DNA of 64,000 nt. It comes from Thalassotalea sp. 273M-4. Lineage in GTDB: Bacteria > Pseudomonadota > Gammaproteobacteria > Enterobacterales > Alteromonadaceae. Each line of letters starts with the position of its first letter. Position 1 is the stretch's first letter. The stretch lies in assembly GCF_041410465.1 (NCBI RefSeq), contig NZ_CP166961.1:2914001-2978000 (forward strand). Direction: 5' to 3'. The notes beneath the pieces are model-generated. The model had not been told where the DNA came from. It searched no databases and was given only the letters and a program-made list of their open reading frames with translations. This document shows positions 8,989 to 19,100 of this stretch, piece by piece. A program made the translations under genes and the position numbers.

Positions 8989-10062
8989 CTATTTTTGGCT
9001 ATGGTATGGCTTGCTAAACTTATGCACCGCATCGATAAAGTAGCCCGCGTGATCTGGATTAACATCTGGGTGAATACCATGGCCAAGATTAAATACATGA
9101 CCGGTTCCCTCGTTTCCATATCCTTGCAAAATAGTTTGTACTTCTTGCTCAATACGCTCTTTTGGCGCATACAGCATAGAAGGGTCCATATTGCCTTGCA
9201 ATGCGACTTTATCACCCACGCGTTTTTTTGCGTCTTCGATATTAATGGTCCAGTCCAAGCCAACGGCATCACAACCCGTTGCTGCAATAGACTCTAGCCA
9301 CATGCCACCATTTTTGGTAAATAGCGTGACAGGAACTTTACGACCTTCATTCTCGCGGGTTAAGCCATCGACAATTTTGGCCATGTATTGTAATGAAAAC
9401 TCTTGATACATAGCCGGAGATAAGACCCCACCCCAAGTATCAAAGACCATCACAGATTGGGCGCCAGCTGCAATTTGAGCATTCAAGTAAGAAATAACCG
9501 AGTCGGCAAGTTTGTCTAATAGCATGTGCAGAACTTGTGGTTCAGCGAACATCATTTTCTTAATTTTAGTAAACGCTTTCGACGAGCCACCTTCAACCAT
9601 GTAGGTTGCTAGTGTCCATGGACTACCAGAAAAACCAATTAAGGGTACCTTGCCTTCTAAGCCTTTACGAATAGAACGGACGGCGTTCATAACATATTGT
9701 AATTCACCCTCAGGATCTGGAATGCCAATTTTTTTGACATCTGCAGCACAAGTGATCGGTCGCTCAAATTTAGGACCTTCACCTGTTTCAAAGTACAACC
9801 CTAAGCCCATCGCATCTGGAATGGTTAAAATATCACTGAATAAAATCGCCGCATCTAAATCAAAACGGCGTAAAGGTTGTAAGGTTACTTCGGTAGCCAA
9901 TTCGGTATTACGACATAATGCCATAAAATCGCCGGCATCTTTTCGAGTTGCCTTATATTCTGGCAAATAACGACCAGCTTGGCGCATCATCCAAACAGGG
10001 GTGTAATCGACTGGTTGACGTAACAACGCACGTAAATAGGTATCATTTTTAAGAGTGGTCAT
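8989..10062 (-). CDS. hemE: uroporphyrinogen decarboxylase
   Basis: HemE removes four carboxyl groups from uroporphyrinogen III in haem synthesis. The 357-residue product has both family signatures: '[15 protein letters not shown]' near residue 21, and '[17 protein letters not shown]' near residue 145. hemE lies near rsd, as in E. coli, but here a nuclease gene and a candidate small RNA are placed between them in the opposite direction. Confidence 0.97.
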   Translation of the reverse strand: MTTLKNDTYLRALLRQPVDYTPVWMMRQAGRYLPEYKATRKDAGDFMALCRNTELATEVTLQPLRRFDLDAAILFSDILTIPDAMGLGLYFETGEGPKFERPITCAADVKKIGIPDPEGELQYVMNAVRSIRKGLEGKVPLIGFSGSPWTLATYMVEGGSSKAFTKIKKMMFAEPQVLHMLLDKLADSVISYLNAQIAAGAQSVMVFDTWGGVLSPAMYQEFSLQYMAKIVDGLTRENEGRKVPVTLFTKNGGMWLESIAATGCDAVGLDWTINIEDAKKRVGDKVALQGNMDPSMLYAPKERIEQEVQTILQGYGNEGTGHVFNLGHGIHPDVNPDHAGYFIDAVHKFSKPYHSQK

Positions 10063-10183
10063 AAATATCCGAAGTATGATAATTCAATAATGAGCGCTAG
10101 TTTACCAAACTTTTATCGATATGCCACGCAAGCTGTGAACCAATGTTAATGACATTAATAAACACAAAAAATGTAAAAAAATA

Positions 10184-10305
10184 TTGCTAAAGCGTGATCT
10201 GTTTGTTATAAAAGTTATTAATTACTAAGAGATAATTAATAAGAAGCTAGATAACTAGACCTTACAGCGAGCATTTCAGGCCTTATCATCGATAAGGCCT
10301 TTTTA
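10184..10305 (+). ncRNA. candidate small RNA with its own promoter and terminator
   Basis: The gap between divergent hemE and the nuclease gene holds a complete transcription unit without an open frame. TTGCTA (10184-10189), a 17-bp spacer and TATAAA (10207-10212) form a promoter. A perfect 10-bp hairpin TTATTAATTA/TAATTAATAA (10215-10242), a small CTAG hairpin (10247-10257) and a terminator follow. The terminator stem AGGCCTTATC/GATAAGGCCT (10278-10300) is followed by a T run. The predicted transcript is about 85-95 nt. It could instead be a transcription attenuator in the leader of the nuclease gene, which starts 60 bp later. Confidence 0.5.
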
Positions 10306-10365
10306 TTTTATCCTGTTTTTTGACCAAAATTTTATCTTTCATCGCTATCGTTATAGCAACAGGTA

Positions 10366-11250
10366 ATGCAAATGAAACATCTGGTCCTCATATTGCTGTT
10401 AAATCTGCTCTCAACCAGCGCTTATGCCCTTGGTCAACAGGGCCATAAGATGGTATGTGAACTGGCCTTTAAGCAACTCTCCTCCTTGCAACAACAAACC
10501 CTTATTGAGTTTACCGAATTTTTAACCACGACTGATAAAAAGCAAATAAACCAGCGCTTGCGACGCACATCAGATCACCCAGTCAGTTTTGCCGACTCGT
10601 GTATATGGCCTGATTTGATAAAATCAAAACCTCAATATGTGCCTTTTAAATCTTGGCATTTTATCAATGTGCCACGTAACAGCATCAAGGTAGACACAAA
10701 AGACTGTCAACAAAACTGCATATTACATGCCTTTGACTTTCATCATCGACAACTTAAGCAAGCTCTGGCATTAAATCTCGCACACGAGGCAGGCGAAGCG
10801 ATTCGTTTTATTTCGCATTGGTTTGGCGATTTACATCAGCCGATGCATGTTAGTTTTAAATCGGATTTAGGCGGTAATCGACTCCCTGTAAAGATAGAAA
10901 ATAACACCTTAAAATGTCATAACATGCACGCTTTGTGGGATCACTGCTTAACATCGTTTAACCGTCGCCAATTTGAGCAGCAGGTTTTAACTTATTTTAA
11001 CCAGTATGCTCTGCAACCATCAGATCAATATAACCAGGCCAATCTTTTTGCTTGGGCCAATGACACACTGGCGATTACTCGAGATAGCAAAACACAATAT
11101 TGTGTATTAAGTCCTAGAGGATACTGTCGCAAAGTTGAAACTCCGATCCTCATTAGCCCAACCTACATAAAGCACAATCGTAAGATTCTTGCTCAGCAAG
11201 TCGCGCTTGCGGCTAAACGATTACATAGCTACTTAAAAGAAAATTTATAG
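10366..11250 (+). CDS. secreted S1/P1-family nuclease
   Basis: S1/P1 nucleases are tri-zinc enzymes that cleave single-stranded RNA and DNA to 5'-nucleotides. The 294-residue product has a signal peptide (cleavage likely after 'STSAYA', residue 21), so it acts in the periplasm or outside. Zinc ligands are recognisable: H27 in 'GHKMV', D77, H98, H151 and D155 in 'HWFGDLHQPMH', H161, H188 and D192. The mature N-terminal tryptophan that coordinates zinc in fungal S1/P1 enzymes is replaced: the mature protein would start LGQQGH. Its likely role is nutrient or phosphate scavenging (inference). The gene stands alone. Confidence 0.88.
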   Translation: MQMKHLVLILLLNLLSTSAYALGQQGHKMVCELAFKQLSSLQQQTLIEFTEFLTTTDKKQINQRLRRTSDHPVSFADSCIWPDLIKSKPQYVPFKSWHFINVPRNSIKVDTKDCQQNCILHAFDFHHRQLKQALALNLAHEAGEAIRFISHWFGDLHQPMHVSFKSDLGGNRLPVKIENNTLKCHNMHALWDHCLTSFNRRQFEQQVLTYFNQYALQPSDQYNQANLFAWANDTLAITRDSKTQYCVLSPRGYCRKVETPILISPTYIKHNRKILAQQVALAAKRLHSYLKENL

Positions 11251-11433
11251 ACCGGAAAAATAAAAAATATCTAATCAAAAACATACACTTAATTTTATTT
11301 TAAAATCGGCGTTTAAAAAATAAACACAATAAATAGCGACATAAGTTAAAAATATGTTGCATTTCCGGTTAAAATTAAGTCTTATATTAACTCTAATCCA
11401 GTAGAGTTACTGAGCATAAAGCGGGGGGAAGCC

Positions 11434-11910
11434 ATGCTAAATAGGTTAGAAAAAACACAACAACTATGGGGTGGTTCAAACGCTGCTATCGATGCTTGGC
11501 TCGCTGAACGTCAAGATGTGTTGGTGAAGTACTGTGAATTAGCGGGTTTACCACCATTTGATGGCTCTGATGCATTACCCGATAACACCAAAATACAATC
11601 ATTTTGCCAATTATTGATGGATTACTTATCGGCAGGCCACTTTGAAGTGTTCGACCATATTGTCAGTAAGTGTGAAGAAAAGGGTCCGAAGAGCATGGCG
11701 ATAGCCAATGAGGTCTACCCTAAAATTGCAAAAACCACCGATATTGCGTTAAGTTTTAATGATCGCTTTGCAGAGCTTAAAGAGGATGCAGACCTTAATG
11801 ACTTTGATTTAAACCTGTCGGCATTAGGCCAATTACTTGAAGAACGCTTCGAACTTGAAGATCAATTAATTGAAACTCTGTATCTTCACCATAGTCCAGA
11901 AAAAGCATAA
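11434..11910 (+). CDS. rsd: regulator of sigma D (Rsd/AlgQ family)
   Basis: Rsd binds the housekeeping sigma factor and favours alternative sigma factors in stationary phase. The 158-residue product starts MLNRLEKTQQLWGGS and has the all-helical profile and 'WLAERQDVLVKYCELAGLPPF' region typical of Rsd/AlgQ. A GGGG-rich ribosome-binding site precedes the ATG. Position near hemE is as in E. coli. It is followed 26 bp later by a terminator. Confidence 0.93.
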   Translation: MLNRLEKTQQLWGGSNAAIDAWLAERQDVLVKYCELAGLPPFDGSDALPDNTKIQSFCQLLMDYLSAGHFEVFDHIVSKCEEKGPKSMAIANEVYPKIAKTTDIALSFNDRFAELKEDADLNDFDLNLSALGQLLEERFELEDQLIETLYLHHSPEKA

Positions 11911-11935
11911 CGTTTTAAATGGATAAGCCTAAAAC

Positions 11936-11964
11936 AAAAAACCAGACTTTCAGTCTGGTTTTTT
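11936..11964. terminator. bidirectional terminator between rsd and fkpA
   Basis: The stem ACCAGACT/AGTCTGGT with a 3-nt loop (11941-11959) has A and T runs on both sides, between two convergent genes. Confidence 0.85.
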
Positions 11965-11993
11965 AGTTAGCTAACCTTGATATAATTCAACAA

Positions 11994-12728
11994 TTAGTTG
12001 GTTTCTTCTGGTGTTACGATGTCTAACAATTCAACTTCAAAAATTAGAGTTGAATTACCAGGGATAGGGCCAGAACCCGTAGGACCGTATGCTAGCTCTG
12101 ATGGAATAACAAACTTGTAAGAAGAACCTACCGACATTAATTGTACACCTTCAGTCCAGCCAGGAATCACACGGTTAAGAGGAAACTCAATTGGCTCACC
12201 GCGATCGTATGAACTGTCAAAAGTGGTTCCGTCAATTAAAGTCCCTTTATAATGAACTTTAACGGTGTCTGTTGCTTTTGGCTTGTCGCCTTCAGCGGCA
12301 GTGATCACTTGGTATTGTAGGCCTGACTCAGTGGTCACAACGCCTTCAACTTTGGCGTTCTCGGCTAAGTAAGTTTGGCCTTCAGTCAAATTCTTTTCGC
12401 TTTCTAGTTTTTGCGCTTCCGCACTTTTTTGCTGAATTTGTTGATCAAGTGCTTTTAATAATTCTTCGATTTCAGCTTTTTCTAGCTGGCTTTTGCCCAT
12501 AAGGCTTTCTTTAAAACCGGCAATTAAAAGCTCTTTATCTAAAGCGACACCCATTTTTTCTTGTTGTTCAAGGTTGGTATTCATGTAAGAACCAATAGAT
12601 GAACCTAAACCGTAAGCTTGTTTTTGTGCTTCGGTTTCAAGAACTACTGCTTTTTCTTCTTTTGGTTGACAACCCATTACCGCTAAAACAGCGACAGCAG
12701 CTAAGGTTGGTTTTAAAATCAATTTCAT
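11994..12728 (-). CDS. fkpA: FKBP-type peptidyl-prolyl isomerase, lipoprotein (FkpA-like)
   Basis: FkpA is an envelope chaperone and prolyl isomerase. The 244-residue product has a lipoprotein signal with lipobox 'VMGC' (C20), unlike the soluble periplasmic E. coli FkpA. A helical dimerisation domain follows (about residues 30-115), then a C-terminal FKBP domain (about 130-238, 'VKVHYKGTLIDGTTFDSSYDRG' region and 'IPGWTEGVQLM'). The gene order fkpA-slyX-yheV-yheS matches E. coli, supporting the assignment. Confidence 0.9.
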   Translation of the reverse strand: MKLILKPTLAAVAVLAVMGCQPKEEKAVVLETEAQKQAYGLGSSIGSYMNTNLEQQEKMGVALDKELLIAGFKESLMGKSQLEKAEIEELLKALDQQIQQKSAEAQKLESEKNLTEGQTYLAENAKVEGVVTTESGLQYQVITAAEGDKPKATDTVKVHYKGTLIDGTTFDSSYDRGEPIEFPLNRVIPGWTEGVQLMSVGSSYKFVIPSELAYGPTGSGPIPGNSTLIFEVELLDIVTPEETN

Positions 12729-13096
12729 TTAATTCTCCAGAAACAATGAGATAAACGGAGAAAACCTCACATTCTTCACATAGTTTTATCGCTAAAAAAG
12801 CCATACTAGCGATAAATTTATTAAAAAAAAACCTAAAACTTTAAATAAGTCGGTGAAAGTCACCGCTCAAAAGGTAAAAGTTCATTCATACTTTAACGAT
12901 ATGGGAGTATTTATCTAAATTTAAACCGCTAGTGCTCATTTAACTTAAATAAAAAGCTAAACGGCCATACTATGAATCCGCAGATGGCAGATAATAAGTC
13001 GTTTTTCAGCAAAACAACTTACAGATAATCGGTGAAAGAGTTTACTTCAATATTCAATCAGCGATAATAGGACCAGGTTCAAAACAGAGCAAAACA
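12729..13096. other. intergenic region between divergent fkpA and slyX
   Basis: No open frame or RNA gene is supported here. The region must hold the promoters of fkpA (minus) and slyX (plus). A 6-bp hairpin CGGTGA/TCACCG (12851-12865) is the only structure seen. I found no convincing sigma-E type promoter for fkpA. Confidence 0.5.
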
Positions 13097-13324
13097 ATGT
13101 CTAATCAATATATCGAACAATTGCAAAATCGGATAGACAACCTAGAAGCCAAGTTGGCTTTTCAAGATGATGTTATCGAGCAACTCAATAATGAAATCAC
13201 TATTCATCAAGACCAATTGAGTAAATTATCTGAGCAGATGCACTTAGTTGTGCAGCGGGTAAAAGAAATGAATACCTCGCAAATGGCAAAGCCAGAAGAA
13301 GAGACGCCACCTCCTCATTACTAA
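13097..13324 (+). CDS. slyX: SlyX family protein
   Basis: SlyX is a small conserved cytoplasmic protein of unknown function. The 75-residue product is almost entirely a predicted coiled coil with heptad leucines (residues 4-55, 'IEQLQNRIDNLEAKLAFQDDVI' region) and ends with the typical proline-histidine tail 'TPPPHY'. Position next to fkpA and yheV is as in E. coli. Confidence 0.93.
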   Translation: MSNQYIEQLQNRIDNLEAKLAFQDDVIEQLNNEITIHQDQLSKLSEQMHLVVQRVKEMNTSQMAKPEEETPPPHY

Positions 13325-13368
13325 GTGTTTAAGCAGCAACGCTTATTAATAGCCTCGCAGATACGTCG

Positions 13369-13560
13369 CTATGGTTTAAATACACCAATGACTTGTTCTT
13401 GCTGGCGTACTTGGGTTTCGACCTGCTCTTCCGGTTGGGTCATTTCCATATGACATTGCACACAGGTGACTTTTTCTATTCCTAAATCCTTAGACAATGC
13501 TAAAGTATCTTGTGTGCCACATTTAGGGCACGTCGCACCAGCGATAAATCTTTTTTTCAT
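13369..13560 (-). CDS. yheV: YheV family putative zinc-binding protein
   Basis: YheV is a small conserved protein of unknown function. The 63-residue product starts MKKRFIAGATCPKCG and has two CxxC pairs ('CPKCG' and 'CVQCH') that probably bind one zinc ion. The ATG at 13558-13560 is preferred over an in-frame TTG three codons upstream because family members start MKKRFI. It is convergent with slyX and divergent from yheS, both its usual neighbours. Confidence 0.9.
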   Translation of the reverse strand: MKKRFIAGATCPKCGTQDTLALSKDLGIEKVTCVQCHMEMTQPEEQVETQVRQQEQVIGVFKP

Positions 13561-13663
13561 AGTGACCAATCAACGGTATCAAACCGCTTTGACAAAAAGT
13601 TATTAACATATTTTACCTGAAAATGACCTTTAGGTAAGCGAAAATATTATTTAGGAATTAATC

Positions 13664-15568
13664 TTGATCCTTGCAACCGACCTCAGCCTTGACCGAGGTA
13701 TAAAAACACTCTTTAAATCATCATCTTTTGCCATTCATCCGGGGCAAAAAGTTGGCCTAGTCGGGGCTAATGGATGTGGTAAGTCTTCGTTATTTGCCGC
13801 TTTACTTGGGCAGTTACAAGCTGAGTCAGGTAGCTTAGAAATCCCTGCGGGTTGGTCCATTGCCACTGTAAAGCAAGAAACCCCAGCGTTATCTAAGTCG
13901 GCATTAGATTACGTAATAGACGGAGACATTGAGTTTCGTCAGCTTGAGTCTCAGCTTGAACAAGCTAGAACCAAGAATAATGGCAATCTTGAGGCAGAGC
14001 TGTTAAACCAAATCGATGCGATTGGTGGCTACAGCTTACCAGCGCGTGCTGGTGAACTTCTGCATGGTTTAGGATTTAGTCAAGACCAATTATGTCACAG
14101 TGTCAGCAGCTTTTCGGGTGGTTGGCGAATGCGCCTAAACCTTGCGCAAGCCTTGATAAGTCGAGCTGATTTGATGTTACTCGATGAGCCGACCAACCAC
14201 TTAGACTTAGATGCGGTATTATGGTTACAGCGCTGGCTTAAACGATTTGACGGCACCTTAATTTTGATTTCGCATGACCGAGATTTTCTTGACGATGTGA
14301 TCAATCATATCCTGCATATTGAGCATCAAAAAGCCAAAATATATAGCGGTAACTACACCAGTTTTGAACGTCAACGAGCTGAGCATTTAGCCCAGCAAGA
14401 TGCGATGTTTGCCAAACAGCAACGTGAAATAAAACACCTCACGTCATTTGTCGATCGCTTTAGAGCCAAAGCGTCAAAAGCTAAACAGGCGCAATCACGA
14501 TTAAAGCGATTGGAAAAAATGCCCGATTTAATGCCTGCGCATGTCGATAGCCAATTCAGTTTCGCCTTTGAAAACCCAGGCTATATGCCCTACCCTTTGT
14601 TGTCGCTTGAACAAGCTGACTGTGGTTACGGTCAAGACATTAAAATTTTATCTGAAGTGAAGCTTAACTTAGTTCCTGGCAGTCGACTTGGTTTATTAGG
14701 TCGAAATGGCGCAGGTAAATCGACGCTGATCAAAAGCCTTGCCGGTGAATTAGCCTTATTAAGCGGTACTCGATTTTGCGCGCAAGAATTGTCGATAGGG
14801 TATTTTTCTCAGCACCAACTCGAACAACTGCGAGCCGATGAAACCGCGCTAAACCAAATCTTGTTAGCCAAGCCTGCGTTTACCGAATTACAGGCCAGAA
14901 ATCATTTAGGCCGCTTTGGTTTTAGTGGTGAACAAGCGTTGAACATTATTAGCACTATGTCGGGTGGCGAAAAAGCACGTTTGGTGTTGGCACTCATTGT
15001 GTTAGAACAACCACAATTACTGTTACTGGATGAACCCACCAACCACTTAGATCTTGAAATGCGCCAAGCTTTAGTGATGGCACTACAAGAATTTGAAGGC
15101 GCGATTATTCTAATTGCTCACGATCGTTACTTACTCGAATCTTGTGTCGATGAATATTACATTGTTGGTCAAGGCCATGTCACACCGTTTTCCGGCGATA
15201 TTGATGACTATCAAAAATGGCTCGATGACGATAAAAAAGCCAGTTTAAATAAAGACAAAGTAAGCTCGGATAAAAGCGATAAAGTCGATAAAAAAGAGTT
15301 AAGACGTCAACAAGCCGACTTACGTAAACAAGCAGCGCCACTTAGAAAGCAAGCGCAAAAGCTCGAACAACAAGTGGAAAAATGGCAATTACAATTATCC
15401 GAAATCGAAGAGCAATTGGCCGACCCAAGCACCTATGATGCAAAAAACAAAGAATTGCTAGCCAAGTTAATGCTTGATCAGGGCAAAATAAAACCTCAGC
15501 TTGAGCAAGCGGAAGAGCAGTGGATGGAGCTAGAAGAGCAAATTGAAGCTATGCTAAGTGGCGATTAA
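13664..15568 (+). CDS. yheS: ABC-F family ATPase YheS
   Basis: ABC-F proteins are soluble paired ATPases that act on the ribosome. The 634-residue product has two nucleotide-binding domains: Walker A 'GANGCGKSS' near residue 34 and 'GRNGAGKST' near 347. The signatures 'SFSGGWRMR' and 'MSGGEKARL' and Walker B 'LLDEPTNHLD' are present in both. A charged C-terminal coiled coil spans about 540-630. The start is TTG, with AGGA 8 bp upstream, supported by alignment of 'GIKTLF...GQKVGLVG' with E. coli YheS. Its normal partners yheT and yheU lie 21.6 kb away, beyond the giant-lipoprotein insertion. Confidence 0.95.
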   Translation: MILATDLSLDRGIKTLFKSSSFAIHPGQKVGLVGANGCGKSSLFAALLGQLQAESGSLEIPAGWSIATVKQETPALSKSALDYVIDGDIEFRQLESQLEQARTKNNGNLEAELLNQIDAIGGYSLPARAGELLHGLGFSQDQLCHSVSSFSGGWRMRLNLAQALISRADLMLLDEPTNHLDLDAVLWLQRWLKRFDGTLILISHDRDFLDDVINHILHIEHQKAKIYSGNYTSFERQRAEHLAQQDAMFAKQQREIKHLTSFVDRFRAKASKAKQAQSRLKRLEKMPDLMPAHVDSQFSFAFENPGYMPYPLLSLEQADCGYGQDIKILSEVKLNLVPGSRLGLLGRNGAGKSTLIKSLAGELALLSGTRFCAQELSIGYFSQHQLEQLRADETALNQILLAKPAFTELQARNHLGRFGFSGEQALNIISTMSGGEKARLVLALIVLEQPQLLLLDEPTNHLDLEMRQALVMALQEFEGAIILIAHDRYLLESCVDEYYIVGQGHVTPFSGDIDDYQKWLDDDKKASLNKDKVSSDKSDKVDKKELRRQQADLRKQAAPLRKQAQKLEQQVEKWQLQLSEIEEQLADPSTYDAKNKELLAKLMLDQGKIKPQLEQAEEQWMELEEQIEAMLSGD

Positions 15569-15588
15569 CAAACACCTTCCAATACATG

Positions 15589-15632
15589 AAAAAAGCGAGT
15601 ATAGCTCATTCAACTAGCCTACTCGCTTTTTT
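15589..15632. terminator. bidirectional terminator between yheS and the first LDNGIVL gene
   Basis: An 11-bp stem AAAAGCGAGTA/TACTCGCTTTT (15591-15630) with a loop of 18 nt separates convergent yheS and the small coiled-coil gene. Confidence 0.8.
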
Positions 15633-15651
15633 CGCCAACATTATTTTTTGT

Positions 15652-16053
15652 TTATAACACGATACCATTATCTAACATCTCAGGTTGTTTGGGATCTTTT
15701 GTCGTCGGTCTGGTTCTCACCGGTTTTTTAACTGCTGATAACTCGGCTCTTTTGATAGACGCCTGCCTGTTAAAGCTATTGTAGCGACTTGTCTTTGCCT
15801 TAAGAGTTGACGTTTTTTTTGATGGTACGTTAGATGTGCCACTTGATGGTTGCTTATTTCTTGATGCGATAATTGCTTTTTGTGCGGCAAGTTGGTTAGA
15901 AAGCGTATCAACCTGACGACTTAATGTAGCAACCGTTTTGTTAGCTTCACTGTGTTGTTTTTCTAATTGCGTTACTTTATTGTTACTCGACCATAAAGCC
16001 GTTGCCATAGCAAAAAATAAAGTAATAGTTGCAGGTATAATTAATTTTTTCAT
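15652..16053 (-). CDS. small membrane-anchored coiled-coil protein with LDNGIVL C-terminus (cassette 1)
   Basis: I do not recognise a family. The 133-residue product has an N-terminal hydrophobic segment (residues 3-20) without a clear cleavage site, so it is probably anchored in the inner membrane facing the periplasm. A coiled coil follows (about 24-62, 'KVTQLEKQHSEANKTVATL'), then a basic, low-complexity region and the C-terminus 'TTKDPKQPEMLDNGIVL'. It is a paralogue of the product at 25266-25691: both share 'LWSxNNKxxQLE', the coiled coil and the same last residues. Each lies directly after a giant lipoprotein gene, separated by a hairpin, with a TTGAGG-type ribosome-binding site. The pairing suggests a joint function. 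Confidence 0.75.
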   Translation of the reverse strand: MKKLIIPATITLFFAMATALWSSNNKVTQLEKQHSEANKTVATLSRQVDTLSNQLAAQKAIIASRNKQPSSGTSNVPSKKTSTLKAKTSRYNSFNRQASIKRAELSAVKKPVRTRPTTKDPKQPEMLDNGIVL

Positions 16054-16065
16054 AAAAACCTCAAG

Positions 16066-16090
16066 TAAAAAGGGGTATTTCTACCCCTTT
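16066..16090 (-). terminator. hairpin between giant gene 1 and its small partner (attenuator-like)
   Basis: A perfect 9-bp stem AAAGGGGTA/TACCCCTTT (16069-16090) with a 4-nt loop ends in a run of five T on the minus strand, directly before the ribosome-binding site of the small gene. The same element occurs at 25704-25727 in cassette 2. It probably lets only part of the transcripts read into the small gene, or protects the 3' end of the giant mRNA. Confidence 0.65.
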
Positions 16091-16183
16091 ATCTTATAAA
16101 TGCGGGTACTTATGTGCTGTATAAACTTAAAGTGGTTTTAAATAACACCGTGTATATCACACATACGTTAGGCTTAGTTTGCC

Positions 16184-19100
16184 TTAGTTAATTTCAATAT
16201 TATCTAAGCGATAAACGGCGCCTTCACCTTGTCCCCAAAAAGGGAATACCCAAAGAGTGTCAATCGCACTAATGTCTAAGCCCATATCAAACAAGGTTTG
16301 CAAAGGGAAGGTGAATGTTTGCCACTGTCCAACAACAGGATCAATGCCCTCAAGGCTTTGGTTCAGGTTTAATTCAACAAATGTTGCTGCACCATAAGAC
16401 TCGATTTTAAATAACCAAGGCGCTGAAGGATCAAAAGGTGCCTGAACAATTTTCAAATCAAATTTCACCACACCATTTTCTAATGACTCTGTCGCATCAA
16501 TCGCATAATCAGCGCTATCAGCCATGATCCCCGTCACCGTTGGTGAACTCGAGATAGAAAACTCAGCCACATTACCATGGCTATTATCTTCATCGGTAAC
16601 TACTGCAGGAGTTGAACCACCACAGCAGTCAAAAAGGTGCCAACCTTGCGCTGGACCTTCAAAAAACAAGGCTGTTTCTGGCGTTAAAGTCGGGGCGTAA
16701 ATTTTGACATTATCAAGTCGAATTACTGCGCCATTTCCAGCAGACCAACTTGGGTGTACCATAATGATATCAATCACACTTGGGTCTACATTATTACCTG
16801 TCGCGATTAAATCAGACAGTTTAAAAGTAAATGTTTTCCATTCACCAACGACAGGGTCAACACCTTCTATACTGCTATTTAGCGGTACTTCAACAAACGA
16901 ATCTCCATTTCCTGTTTCAATTTTTATTAACCAGATACCTGGTGCAGTGGCTGAATCCGGCTGAGATACAACTTTCATTTCAAATTGAAGTACACCATTT
17001 TCAGTTATTGAGCTTGCATCATAAGCTCCTCCAGACTCTCTCCCCATAAAACCAATTACAGTTCCGCCCCATTCGCCATGGACAATTTCGAACTCGGCAA
17101 CATTACCGTGCTCTTCATCATCTAAAACCAATGTTGGTATTGAACCACCACAACAATCCCACAACGGCCAGCTTGGATTTTGCTCTTCAGCGAAAATAGT
17201 TAGGCTTGGTGCTGGAGATGTAAAACGAATATTGTCTATTTGAGCAATAAAGCCATTCATTTGATCCCAAGTAGGGTAAAATGCTAGAGGAGTATTAACT
17301 ACACTTAAATCTAAATTTGAACCATCGTTGTTAAGTAAATCAGATAACGCAATTTTGTAAGATGTCCATTCTCCTACAGATGGTTTTTCAATTGCGAAAT
17401 CCCCAGAAGAGCATGGGTAAACACAATCCATTCTAATGAAAAATTGCTCTGCAGTAGTTTCTGTAACCACAAATATGTCAAATTCAATATATTCATAATC
17501 ACTCACATCAACAGCTTCTGCTGACTGGAAAAAAGCGATTCCCTGATTAGTATTGAATTCAAGTTGCTTAACGTTACCACGCTCATTACCTAAATCTACA
17601 TCAATGATATCGATTGTACCGCTATCACCAGCCCAAAAATTTGGCATAAATTCAGTGTCAAAATCTTCATATACAACTAAATCAGATGGCACTGGTTTGC
17701 TTGGCGGGTTGGGCGTATTTGGATCTTCTAATAAGGCACCATCCGGAGTTTCTTCAGACGCTACTTTATCGTAGTTTGGACGAACCGTCGCACAACCTTT
17801 ACCTGTATCAGGGCTAATTGCACACTGGTAAACACGAACGTAATCAACTTCCATGGTGTTACCACCTTCAAACGCTGCTGCATCTATGCCGCCACCGTGA
17901 ACGTTCTCTGCCCAATCACCACCTACGGCGAAATTCAGAATTAAATAGAAGTCTTTATCATATGGTGCGTTAGTGTAATACGTTGTTAACTCGCCAGTAA
18001 TGGGGTCGTAGTTTTCAGAATACCACCCTTTATGATTAACGCTTTTCGCATATCCTTCGTCATCCCACTCCACATCTGTTTTACGCTGAGTTGAGTATAA
18101 GTAGCCATCAACATACCAGCGAATTTCACCTTCTTCCCACTCAATGGCATAAGTGTGGAAGTCATCCGCTGGATTTGATTTCGGCGTGTAAACTTGACCT
18201 ACAGTAGACTTATCATCCCAAGCGCGGCCGTAATGTAGCGTTCCATATACGCGATTTTCGCCGGTACCCTGATACATCTCTTCGCCTAGGTTAACCGCCT
18301 CTACGATGTCAATTTCACCAGATTTTGGCCACTCACCATATTCTGCATCTGTTGGCATCATCCAAAATGCCGGCCATGCACCTTGTCCTTTAGGTAATTT
18401 CATACGAGCCTCAATGCGACCGTAAGTAAAGTCCCCCTTATATTGAGTTGTCATACGGGCAGACGAGTATGGTAATTCCTTGTCAAGAGAAGGCTTAGCA
18501 ACTATTTTTAATGTGCCATCTGAAACGAAAGAGTTATCTTCGCTGTCTGTGTAACATTGTTTTTCTTGGTTACCACCACCATCACAATTGATTTCGTGGT
18601 TCCACTTGTGTGTATCGATAGCATCACCATCAAACTCATCTGCCCATACTAGATGCCAGTCGTTATGCATATTGGGGTCATTTGGAAATGGATCTGCATT
18701 ATCACCTACACCATCACCGTCAGTGTCTACAGTTTCTGTTGCATCTGTTGGAAATGCATCGGCATTATCACCAACACCATCTCCGTCACTATCAACACTT
18801 TCTGTTACATCTGCTGGAAATGCATCTGCATTATCACCAACACCATCGCCATCGGTATCTAATGACTCAAATGGGTCGTATTCAAATGCATCAAGTTCAT
18901 TGGCAACACCATCGTTATCAATGTCACTATCGTGGGCATCAATAACGCCATCACCGTCAGTATCTACATCTAACTCATAAACCTCATAAAATTGAATGCG
19001 TGGCGCAAATACGTTTTTAAAGGTTGGTCTTTCACTTTCAGAAAACAGATGATATGACGTGTTCCACTGTTCCCATTCAAGCACGTAAAGTCTATTACCG

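Noticed and set aside
8935..9297. Open frames of 120 codons on both strands near the end of hemE
   Set aside because: Both overlap the hemE coding sequence in other frames and give hydrophobic, unrelated products without start signals.
12849..12900. Sigma-E-like promoter for fkpA
   Set aside because: A GAACTT element exists on the minus strand but no -10 element at proper distance could be matched.
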